A DNA stretch of 64,000 nt from Chrysomallon squamiferum (lineage: Eukaryota; Mollusca; Gastropoda; Neomphalida; Peltospiridae). Location of the stretch: positions 16,940,342-17,004,341 of the forward strand of contig CM022679.1 of the NCBI GenBank assembly GCA_012295275.1. The letters are read 5' to 3'. The position numbers and the translations under genes are program-made. The first letter of the stretch is position 1. Each line of letters starts with the position of its first letter. The notes below the pieces were generated by a model. It searched no databases. It had not been told where the DNA came from and saw only the letters and a program-made list of their open reading frames with translations. This document shows positions 42,491 to 53,900 of this stretch, in pieces.

Positions 42491-42718
42491 AGTCATTGCG
42501 AGCATTGCAGCTTTAAATACCCATCAGTCTGATTCTGGTGGATGCACGTGAAACTCGGGATAAAACTGCGGTACTAAAACATGATATATCATTTTGTTGT
42601 TACCATCCAGTGATGAACAGTTTATGTTAGCGTGTAGTTAGTTCTGAAAGAATTGCTCTGCTTGGCAGTTTGGTTGTATTAGGGAATTGGTATTAGATAT
42701 TTGTATGTCATATTTCAG

Positions 42719-42788
42719 CTGACGATGTATTTCTGTTAGACGATGTCACTGTGATAGTTCCACCAAATTTTGAAATTTTCTGTAGATG
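42719..42788 (+). CDS. Orphan coding-like internal exon (unknown family)
   Basis: An acceptor TATTTCAG is followed by the only open phase, reading DDVFLLDDVTVIVPPNFEIF then CRW, and a strong donor G|GTGAGT. It joins in frame to the exon ending at 31679. The two leftover bases TG would be completed to Trp by the G at 46049, the first base after the acceptor of the transposon-like ORF. I do not recognise the family. An alternative donor (T|GTAGAT) would allow a join to a frame at 43391 (ILWIEDNHLKAVNRK). Confidence 0.35.
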
Positions 42789-44810
42789 GTGAGTGCATTG
42801 TTTAAAGAAATAACATGAATTCTGTAAGGAAGATTTTTTCCCCCTCATTCCTTATAAATCACACTTATAAAAAACAATAGATTGGCCTAACTACATTGAG
42901 GTAAATGCCTCATACCGAAATTGACGAATTTTTAAACTTTTTTTTAATACAAAGTTTTTATTTTAAAATATATACATATTCTGATAGAAACGATATCAAC
43001 TCGAATGAATGAGTTCAGTATTTACTGGAAAAGTAGATTTAATACTGCACACTGTCATGAGAATGTCATATAACATGATTTTTATATTTTATTTTATTAA
43101 AATCAAAAACTTTTTTTCAAGTTAAACTCTGATTAACATTATTATAAAATACAATAAAATAAAATTACAAATTACAAAGTAATACAATAAATTCATTAAT
43201 ATTTAAAAAAATGATTTGTACCATTCAATTAATATTTTTAAAAAAAAGCATTTCTTCTTCTCCTATTTCATTTTAAAGAAGATGGAACAATGCTTTTAAT
43301 TTATTTATATTTTAATTTTATAATTATTTGTTGTAATTTCTTAATAAACAGTTATACTCAAAATAAGAATATCTTTCTTTTGCTAGTTATTTTGTGGATT
43401 GAAGACAATCATCTGAAAGCTGTTAACAGAAAAATAGTATTTAGACAGGGAATGCAAGAAATGAAATGTGGAAGAAAAAAGACATTACCAAAACTTGTGA
43501 CTTGAGATTCAGTGATACATTTCAGTATGGTCTCTGTAAGTGAACAAATGTATTTTTATGTTGTATAATATTAGTAATGTTAGATTACAGTTGTGATGTA
43601 GCAGTTTTACTTCTTGTTTACTATTCTTTTCAGACCTCACAGTCACCAGTCCCCCAGTCACAAGAATATTTTTTCAAGTGGGTTTTCATTTTGCTTAATT
43701 TTACTACATTAATTATTACTGATCTAAAGGAAGATTGTCAGTTAATGTACAGCTGACAAGTTACTAAAAGTTAATTTGTGAATTGGAGGAAGTTTTCTTT
43801 TAAATAGTGTTTTTTTAAAACCCACTGTTTGTTTTACTCAAGTCTAGCTATTCAGTTCCACATTAATGAAAGGTCATGGTTTTTGCTGTTTTGATTGCAG
43901 TAAAATGTCATAGCAGATCAGTTACAACTGTTAATATCAAACAAGCAAACACATTCACTGTGAATATTGATGATTTTTTATTTTATATTTTAAAATATTT
44001 AAAATTTTATTTTATTTTATTTATTTATTTTTTTATAAACTATTTCATGATTATCTTATTTATTATTTTAATTTTTCATCAGCTGTTTGCTTGTCTATTT
44101 TAATTCCGTGTCCTGGTATTTCAGTAAAGGGGCCCTATTGTTTTCCCAGAACATAGTTTGAAGTAGCTTGCTAAATATCCATAAATAATAATCCAGCTTC
44201 GTCTGGCTCTGCAGTAAATCTTTTTTAGCTTTCTTTATAATTTTTGGCATTGGTTATAGTTACTGTTAGAGTAGAACCATGAAATATGATAGGTCAAAGA
44301 ACAGTATTCCTTTTAATGCAACAAATGTTTTATTTATTTTTTCTCCTTTGGCCAATACACTCTGCTTTATATAAAACTGATATTTTTTTACAAGGATAAA
44401 AGATTATTTGCTACTAAATTGGAAGAGAAGCTCATGGAGAGAAAAAAGTAAAATAATAAAATAATTTGTTTTTGAAATTTAACAGTATTCAGAAACTATT
44501 ATATGGCAGCTTTGTACAATACGTGAAAGTATCTTCATGTTTGTATAGCAGATTTGTAGAATACTTCTTAAATCATAAAGATTATAATATCTGCTTGATT
44601 AAAGTAATAAAATATCAAATATGACAGATACCTACTAGGTTTCAGGATTTCTAGCACCAAACATCAGGATTATCCAGTTTAATCACTGTAAAACATTGGT
44701 CATATGTCATTAGAAATAGGAATAATGAATTCAGTGGTGGATCCAGAAATAAAATAAATGTGGTGGCTGGACTGGAATTGAGTAAACTTATTGGGAGTTT
44801 CGTTTCCCAA
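42789..44810. other. AT-rich region with weak exon-like pieces
   Basis: A frame at about 43391-43505 reads ILWIEDNHLKAVNRKIVF and ends at a stop. A short acceptor/donor-bounded piece lies near 43635-43678. Neither can be joined convincingly. The remainder is AT-rich. Confidence 0.35.
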
Positions 44811-45390
44811 AGGGGTCATTTCATGTCAAATCACCCCCCCCCCCAAAAAAGAATTTAAACCTGACCATCTCCGATTTTTATAAAATTTGGTATACTTGTA
44901 GACTGGTATCCCACAGCACCAAATCTGAAATTTTAGCCCAATCGGACCTGTCGTATGGGAGATATGGCCCACCGAATTTTTAGATTTTTGGCAAAAATGG
45001 GTGTGACCACCAACATTTGAACCCTCATATCTCAGGAACTACAGGGCCAATCTTCATAAAATTGGTATTGTTGAAAAGGCAATATGACAAGGATTCCAAA
45101 TCTGCCATTTTTGTTCAGTTTGGAAAATACTGGGGGTACATTTACCTGTTGACCTTTGCTGTGACCTTGAAACTGACCGTGTGGATCACATGACCTTGAG
45201 ATGACCTTTATTGAAATTTAATCTCCCACATGTTAACTAAAACATATAAAAGTTTCCTGGGTGTAATATTTTTTGTTTAGACATAATAGAGATTTAAAAA
45301 CTGCATACCTGCATGGATGATTAATACATTGCATTACAATGTACATTTTCTCTGAGACCAAAAACTCATCTTTGGAGTTAAAACCCACCT
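44811..45390 (+). mobile_element. Left end and subterminal part of the GGGTCATTCC-type DNA transposon
   Basis: The start AGGGGTCATTTCATGTCAAA is a mutated version of the terminal repeat of the MITE at 7591. The following about 450 bases match that MITE closely, with an insertion of about 60 bases near 45160-45220. Beyond about 45270 the MITE jumps to its right end, but this copy carries on with sequence (ATGATTAATACATTGCATTA, GACCAAAAACTCATCT) shared, inverted, with 52242-52380. It therefore represents a longer parent element. No matching right terminal repeat was found downstream. Confidence 0.75.
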
Positions 45391-46048
45391 GACATGTCTG
45401 AAGGAATGCCTGAAGGATATGAAAAGATGCCAAATGGCATGACATGTTCTACACAATCAGACTCAAAGGGTTAACAGGAAGTGATGCTTCAGGCGGGTCA
45501 TGAACTCCTTTAGATCCCCTGGTGCAATCCCCATTGAGCACATGGCAGTTAGAAGTTTAAGACAAAGAAGTTTCTTCATCTGCATTTTTTTGACAATCAG
45601 AAGCTTTTTAAGTTGGACACAATGTCAGATGTTGATATGTAAGCATTATGGTTTCTTCATAAAACCTATTAAGTCATTTTATCATGTCATGTGGCCTTGC
45701 CATTGGTTTTGAACAAGGTTTCAGTCAACAACAGTACAACCCAGTTTGAAATCAGATGTCATCAAGTGATGTACTGCATAACATATTTGTGCACCCAGTC
45801 TTCGGTACAGAGTATGAACAAGGTCTACCTTCACCTTAATAAACTGTGATTTATACTTTAGAAGATTGACATAAATGCCCAAGACTTGTGGGCCTTTGGC
45901 AATAACACATGTACTCTGCTGCCATTTTATAACCAGCTTAACTTTACTGAAAGGATTTCAGGATTTGATTTGATATTTAGGAAAGCACCAACTTTGTTCT
46001 ATTGAATTGAAGGTGCAGGCCAATACTGAAAATCCTTATTTCTTCCAG

Positions 46049-47090
46049 GGCTAACTGCAGCTTTAACTCCCCTGAAAATGTGTTTTATCAACATCATCAT
46101 ATCAAAAAGGAGTTGTCGCAAAGTGTATGGAAAACTGAGGACATTGAACTCCTCACTCTTCAAAGTGGGATCAAAACATGGGACATCAAGAGTATCTGTT
46201 CACATCACAAATTTTCAACATTGCAGAAAAAGTGTTGTGACCCCCTTAATCACCATCCTAAGCAAGCATGCACTAGATCTTTAAGAATTGTTAGCATGGG
46301 TACTTACAAATGCTTAGTAAATCCTCCAAAGACACTAGTGCCAGGAGACAAGTTGTGCTGTGACTGTCTGATTAGCCTTCAGAAATCAAAGGTCCAAACC
46401 CCTGCAGAGGATGGCTTTAGTACGGGTTGTATTACAATGGGAGAATTTGATGACAACTTGCCAGACAAACTGCTGGTTGTTGTTTTCCCAGAAAAGGACT
46501 TTGATTTGAATTCTATCCTGTCAAGTTTAGGCGAAACTCCTGTTAAACTCCATTCACTAGCATGTTCCAGGAAACGAATGAAAGGACAGAAAAAAACTAG
46601 CATCAGCTACAGTAACATTAAAATGACATCTTGAAACAGTTTATGATATTCCGCTTCTTTCTTCCGAAAGTGACCTTGACTCATCAGAAAAATCGGATTT
46701 TCATTTATTCAGGAACATGTTGGAGGAGCTAAAAGAGAAATTCAAGAAGTCTGAATCCTACCCAGAGCATGTGCAAATCTTGACTTTGTCACCCTTTACC
46801 ATTGAAAGGACAATGAATGAATTTGAAACAACGAATTACCATATGAAAAAAAGCTGTGTGGTGAAGAAAGAGAAAATGATTCTATCCCTCTGTGATAAGA
46901 AACAAGGGAAAGTTCTGTCAAATGAATTGAAGGAGGAAATAATCCAATTTTATGAAAGTGATGAGAAAAGTAGAATATGTTCAGGAATGAAGGATACAGT
47001 GAGCATTTGAAACAAAGATGGTGAGAAGGTTAAGCATCAGAAACACCTAGTTCTCTCAAATTTATGTGAACTTTATGCATACATGTAGGC
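46049..47090 (+). pseudogene. Broken transposon-associated ORF with CCDP Cys/His motif
   Basis: After an acceptor TTCTTCCAG (ending 46048) an open frame runs to a stop at 46634. It begins without ATG, so it is exon-initial or broken. It contains SICSHHKFSTLQKKCCDP, KSLRIVSMG-like and PGDKLCCDC motifs. A second frame (46717-47010) contains LKEKFKKSESYPEHVQILTL, FETTNYHMKKS, IIQFYESDEKSR and GMKDTVSI, then a TGA, and continues in the same frame as NKDGEKVKHQKHLVLSNLCE before another stop at about 47087. This series matches an uncharacterised protein family found in many copies in invertebrate genomes, as I recall it. Two or more stops plus a frame change make it a pseudogene. Position just inside the transposon end at 44811 suggests it is that element's protein. 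Confidence 0.6.
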
Positions 47091-47199
47091 CTACAATGTC
47101 TTACTCAATGATCAAGAAAGATGGTAATTCCTAGCATCCAGAATTGATCATTCAGGTTTTAGTTTAAAAATAACATGATGTAGTTCAATGCTTATATGC

Positions 47200-49073
47200 A
47201 GTAAGCAATGAACCAATGGGCACTGGTGCCGCAAAGACTTTTCTGTGATATGCACAGCCATAGAACTTGGCGGAAAGCCAATAGCCATTAGAACAAATCC
47301 TCAACAGAGTCCATTATGGAAGTCTGGAGGTCCTCTGCCTCCTTTTAGATGAATGCAAGCTTATTATGGAGTGCAAAGTTTGCAGAGCTCTGTTCCAGGT
47401 TCTTCCACTCTTCAATGCATTCCAGGACTCACAGCCTACACTATTTGAAAGCAAACATCACATGGAAGCAGTTGTTATACAGCCTGTGTTGGATGAATCT
47501 GTAGAAAAGCAACAATGAGCAGCAAATTCAAATGAAAAACAAAACACTGAGCAAAAACCAAAGATGGATGGAATCACTAGACTGGAAATGATAGTGACTG
47601 AAAAGATTTTTGCAAAATGCCTCAAAGAAAACAATATTGATATTAATGATAAAATTGATATTAATACTGATTTGAAGTTGTCTGGGGACTTGGGAAGAAT
47701 TGTGATACCATTGAAGTCCACTGAGGCACCCACAATAAACATGGAAAATGAGACAATGCTGGATAGTCTTCTCAAGTGCTTGAAAAGCAGCAAGTTGCCT
47801 CTGCATCTCCTCCAGTCACTGAAAAGAAAATTCTGCCAGCAGACACTCCCCAGATTGTGAAGAAAGATAACTCTTCTTCAGAGATTCTCAGTAGTGTGCT
47901 CATCTCTGGAAAGACAAGAAGCATGAAGACAACAGATACAGATTGGTACTCAAGTAGTTCCTCAAATACCTACTGACAAACTTATATCATTACAGAATCA
48001 AGAGTTGATGTTTTCAGGCCAGTTTAAAGAACATTTTGGATTAACTTTGCAATTGGTTCAAGTGAAACTGAAAACCTAACGATTCTCAGATCTCTGATCA
48101 GGGAAGAGGTGGAACAAGCATTGAGAAGTTGGTGTCAAAACAGTCAGAAATCAAGGATGGCCACAGCAGTCCAGCTAGGAGACAAACCCTTACAACAAAG
48201 GCTCAAGCATTTGTAAATGAATATCAGACCAAAAAGAATGAAGGCAGGCAGAAGGAAGAATATACAAGTGAAAATAAAGATGTTAAAGAGTCTGGTGAGA
48301 AAGATAAAAGTAATGCATTGGGACAACCAAATTTCTGAGTCACCTGTTAGAGTAAGACGACAGGAACAAAAAGATAAGAGTGTTGTGAGTCTGACTTGGA
48401 AGTTACAGAACCTGACAATGTTCAGGAGACTGATTCTGCTTCGTCTGAAGGAACAAAAGACATGAACGGTCATGGAAAGGTGTCTAATAAAGAGAGCAAA
48501 CTGAAGGACATGAGTCTATTCACCTCATTTGCAGGCTCGAAACTGCTAATAAAACATTCTCGAGTTAATGCACAACAAACTCATTTGTTTTCTTGTCTTT
48601 TTTCCACTGGAAAATCAGATTCTGAAGCAGACAGCAAAATAGAAGAGGCAACAGTTGGCATGAAAGATGTGAGAGTGGTATGTCGAGGACACTGAGTGTG
48701 TCAGAGAAGGCAGTTTGTGCCTATGTCAAATGGCAAAGCAGTTAAAAACTAAAGCTTGTCAGCAGTAACTAAAGATATGGGTTATTAAAATGACAGCTGT
48801 CTCATTGGCCAACGGCTTCCACAAAATAGACCCCACCCAAAACAGAAGAATAACAGTTCCAACTACCCAGTTGCCAAGAACAGAATGCTGTGTGGCGGGT
48901 CAAGCTCCAGGGATGCGTCCCCTGCCCCATTCATCTGGGTCAAGACTGGTGGCTATGATGAGCATTCAGGATATGTTCGAGTTGATCAAACTAAAACCAA
49001 AACCAGAAGGGAAAAGTTTTGCAAGATCTAATAAGAATGACAAAAAACTAATGCCAAATATAGAGAATATCTG
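47200..49073 (+). pseudogene. Broken zinc-finger-like protein remnant (possibly ZNF800-related)
   Basis: A frame open from about 47300 reads VHYGSLEVLCLLLDECK, IMECKVCRALFQVLPLF and QPTLFESKHHMEAV. It reaches a TGA at 47516 and continues in the same frame (KQNTEQKP, MDGITRLEMIVTEKI) to 47860. The ECKxCRxLFxxLP pattern resembles the first zinc-finger region of ZNF800 as I remember it. Further acidic/Ser-rich pieces occur in shifting frames at 48129-48338, 48396-48695 (with a decayed FTSFAGSKLLIKHSRVN finger-like piece) and 48790-49073. No splice sites are needed to link the pieces, which suggests a decayed retrocopy; it could instead be part of the neighbouring transposon's cargo. Confidence 0.4.
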
Positions 49074-50923
49074 AAGTGTTTGTAACTGAATACAAGACAG
49101 CACTTACCATACAGAGAAGAGTACGCATGCTGAATCAGGAAAATAAGAACATTTTCATTAAACTCAAATGAACAAGGACATGAACAAAGAATCTGAAAAT
49201 AGCAGATATTAATAATGATTTTAGAGTACAAATTAACAAAATAATTATTTAATAATAATGTCAAAATTATTAACACAGAAAATATAAATGAATGTTTTCA
49301 AATATTCTTTTTTTTAAGTTAAAGAAATAATTATTAATATAACTATATACAAGACATGAGACACAATATTCAGATGTACCCACAATTTATTTTACATATT
49401 AAAACATTCACGCAAGTTTTAATTTAATTGAACACTCATGGATTCAGATAAAAAATTCTATTAGTATCCAAACATACATTTATTTTACATATTAAAATGT
49501 ACTCATGTAAGTTTTAACATAATTGTACACATGGATTCACGTGTTTTAAATATTAAAATGTATTCAAATATATTAAAACTTTTCTTAAATATTAAACAAA
49601 TAATTTATGTAACTACATATGCACACACATACACCAACAAACACACATATAAAAACATACACAAACACACACACTGATGTACAGAATACTCTGTTAATGA
49701 ACATATCCATATTTATTTACTAAATTCTGTATTTTCTTGCAGGTGTTATGTAATATTAAGCATTTTCAAAGCAAATGAATACAAATTTTGGATGTTTCAA
49801 GACCCAATGTCATTTTCTAGAAATGTCAAGGACCTCCTTCAACATTCAAGGACTTACCATCATCATCATCATCATCATCATTCGAACATTGGGCAATGCA
49901 GCTAATGAACCAACAACAATGGAAAAAACTAATTTACATGACCCAGACTGACAGCTCTGGAATATTTTGTGCTCAAAATAAGACAACACTATAGCTTTTT
50001 TAGAAGTTTAATCCAATATTTCTTTATCAATATCCACATATAAAATAGAGAAAAGGTAAAAAAAACAATAATTTTTTAACTGTATTTTTTAAATTTGTAT
50101 TTAGGAAATTCCTACACTACAACATATAAACCAAGCAAGAATACAAAAACAGATTTCTTTATAAAATAAAGTTTTACAAAGTCCCTAAAAACATTTATAT
50201 TAGATTTTTATTTTATTTCCCACTGCATAAAATTAAGGCATATTTTCTTATTCTTTCTTATCAGGAGAATTCTGTCTAGATCATTATATTTTGCTTTACA
50301 AAGCAACTGAAAAGCAGATTTTTACTATGGTGTATGAGGAGTATGTTGTAAAATATGCATTTAGGAAAAAAAAAAAAAATGTCTTTTTCTGTTTAGTGCT
50401 TTATAATATATTTCTTTACAAAGTCTTGTAAAACATTTATCAAGTTTTTGCCTGCCAAATACAATCAAGGACAAGTATGAGGATGGGAGACACGTCTGTT
50501 TTGTGATGGCAAATGCAGATTTTGCACATTGACTTTGATATGGATGATCTGCCCATTCTCTCTCAAAACTTCAATAATAATATCAGTCTGACTGACATGT
50601 GGATGAACATCAGGATGGTAATTATTCAGTTACATCTGTTACAAAGAGAAAAATGAAATTCAAAGCTTGTGGCAGAAAAGATAGGTTGCATGAGAAAAGT
50701 AACATTTTTGTTGAAATTCAAAACATCAAGAATCAGTTTTAAAATTTTAAATTTATAAATTCATTTTCACTGAAAATGTACTGCATAATATTTTTCAAAG
50801 TCTTTGCCTATTCTTATGTACATAAATATAAAGATATTGGTTTGCAATGCTGTAGAGGTAATATTTCCAATATCCCTTTAACAGTAAATAATATTTCAAA
50901 AATTGTTTTTTTCAAATTAATGT
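49074..50923. other. AT-rich downstream region between pseudogenes and CENP-U
   Basis: It includes a CA-rich patch (about 49619-49680) and an ATC run (49859-49880). No coding segment is recognised. The part nearest 50923 would be the CENP-U 3' UTR. Confidence 0.5.
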
Positions 50924-53900
50924 TCAACCTTGTAAGTGGAAATGGTGAATATTTTTAATTCTGAAAACAAATAAAATCATCAAATGATACAAACCACTCT
51001 TTTGATACAGTATTGTAGAGTATTGCTCCTGAAATTTGCTGAAGTCAAACAACCACCGATTGATCTGTAACAAGTCTTTATCCACATTTAATTGTTTCCT
51101 CAGATCTGTCAACTTTGATTTCAGCCTCAAAAAATAATGCAATTCATTTTCGATTGAAAATACAAAAATACAAATTCATTGGTTTTTTCATGTAAGAAGT
51201 CATTTAGTATTTAACTTGCAGTTGTGATATAGAGAGAATAATTGCTTTCTTTGACATTCTAATATTTCAAACCTTTTATTAATTATATGTTAACGTATAC
51301 CACATGCAATCCAGATTTATGTATTTTCTTATACTTTAATATATTCTTAAGAGAGACACTGCATTAAACTGATGTATCATACCTGATATTCACCTTAACT
51401 TGTCTGTTAACAATTCTCAAGAAATAATGGAATAAATGTATTCACAAAGTTCATAAAAAATACTGATTACTCAATATTCCAGAAAGATAATTATCAACTG
51501 CATGTTTTGTTTTCAAATATTGAATTAAATTTGTTCCTATGACTATGAGACATACAAATTTTCACATAAATTTTCAAAAAAGTAACAAGATACATCTGAA
51601 AATACTGTAATTATAATCCCTTTAATACAATGTCATCTAGTCTTAAGTGTATTTTGTGGTCCAGAAACAGTTTAAATTTAAATTAAAACAGTGTTAAAAA
51701 CAGAAAAACTTTGAATGGTTTTACAATTCAGATATATTTTATTTAACACCTATTTTTAGTTGTATGTTTTTGCAACTTTCTGTTCCAATTTTTATTGCTA
51801 CAGTGGTAAAACAAGAAAAGATTTAAAATTCCATATTTTGTGACATGCCTGCTTTTACTGAAACAATGCAATTTTGAGAATCATTTCTGAACCCACTAAT
51901 CTAAAAATTATATAATAATAATTAAAAAAAGTTTAAATTAAACTGATTTATAAATATATAAATTTAAATGAGATACATTACTCAGTGGTTTAATATTTCA
52001 TTCTGCTGAAAGTTGTGACGGTTGCAGAGCACACTTATCACAATGGAAAGTACATGGTTCATAAAAAAAGTATTGCACAATTTAACAAGGCTCATCTAAA
52101 ATGACTGACATTTATCAGACATACACACACACACCTTAGTTTTCTTTGTTGTAATTCACAAAGTCCATTTCTGAGTCTTTTCACACTGCTCTGTCTCTGA
52201 AAAAAAAAAGAGGTATTTTTGTCAGTTAAATTTTGACATGCAGATGGGTTATAACTCATAAGATGAGTTTTTGGTCTAAGAGAAGTGTATACATGTAGAA
52301 AATGTACATTGTAATGGATTGTATTAATCATCCATGCAGGTATGCATTTTTTAAATCTATATTATGGCTAAACAAAAATTATTACACCCAGGAAACTTTT
52401 ATATGTTTTAGTTAACATGTGGGAGATTAAATTTCAATAAAGGTCATCTAAAGGTCATCTCAAGGTCACACGAGCCCCAAATTTTCCCAACTGAACAATA
52501 ATGGCAGATTTGGAATCCTTGTCATATTGCCTTTTCAACAATACCAGTTTTATGAAGATTATTATTATCATCATTATTTTACTATTTTTGAATCAATTCT
52601 GTTTCACTGAAAATCTTGGAACAAATATGATTTCTTGGCATACTGACCTGATCTTTCAACAAACACTAACTCTAGTTGACTCTATATTTATGAATGGTTA
52701 TCAGATATGGTAAACTTTAACATATGAAAACAATAGTTATGAGATGGTAATAAATTTTACTATACAAAGAGAATGGTTAAGAGATGGTGGTAAATGTTTA
52801 TATATATCAGTATATAAAAGAAAAGAGATTATTATTAGTTACCATTTACCGTACCTAAGTAGATATTCAAAGAAAGACAACTACTATTACATTTCAGAAT
52901 CAAATTTAAAAACAAAACTTCATGACAATCAGTTAATTGGGTTCAAAAAATATTATTTATTTATTTCAGTTAGTAATTAATATTTATGTTGCTTACCTTC
53001 AATATTTGAGCCTGGTGCATCTTTATCTGAATTATTTGTGATATCTAAAAATTATAATAAATAAATATTCAATATAACATTAATCACTTGAAAACAAAAC
53101 AATGACTATGCATTTGCATTTCTAATCTAACTATAAACAATATATTCCATCAAAATTAAAAAATTACAAGTTTTCTTAAAGTTCTTTAAACCAGTTAAAA
53201 TATATTTATCACATACTTCTTATCCTCTTTAAAAGATTGAAAAAAACCCCATTAAATAACATATTTCATGTTAATAATAGTAATACAAAATAAAAACTTA
53301 CACATTTTCTCAATTCTTTTTTTGTGATATCGGTGACTTTCTTCACTGCTATACGACACAAATTGGATTCACCTTTTTCACTTCAATAAAAAATAATTAT
53401 AGCTACAGCAATCATAGATTTTAAATTAAATTAAATTTTACATATGAATTTCATCGAAATCTTTATTTCTTTTATTATTAAAAGAAATTTTTATAAATTA
53501 AAAGAGTTGTAAATAAGGGATAATTTGTAAATAGAAAAGGTTAATTTCATTTTCCTGTACAATTAATTTTTCTAGTAATCAACACAAGAAATATACCCTT
53601 ATAATAAAAGGTAACTTGAAGGCCATGACCTTAAATTTTTCACAAACTTATAAAATCTGAAAGCCCTTGTAATACATATTTAAGATAAAGGAAATGATCC
53701 TTTTTTATCTCTAAACTGCAATTTTATACATCCCTGAGTTTTAAAGAAATGGATAATTTTTTTTTTCTTAACATGTCTTAATAGTTTGAACTAGTTTAAT
53801 TTAAATATTTCTCTGAAATTTAAATATTTTTCTGGATTTGTTATTTACATCATATCTTCAGCTGTTTCTGTAATGCATTCATAAACAACATCAAGGTCAA

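Noticed and set aside
42161-42551. Cys/Phe/Val-rich and Asn/Lys/Thr-rich ORFs on opposite strands
   Set aside because: Both come from the CAA/CAAA low-complexity tract; composition follows the repeat.
44811-52557. One 7.7-kb transposon bounded by long inverted repeats
   Set aside because: The right arm sits inside a CENP-U intron, and CENP-U exons 9 and 10 would then lie inside the element. The duplicate at 36-37 kb shows the same intron without the arm, so two independent insertions fit better.
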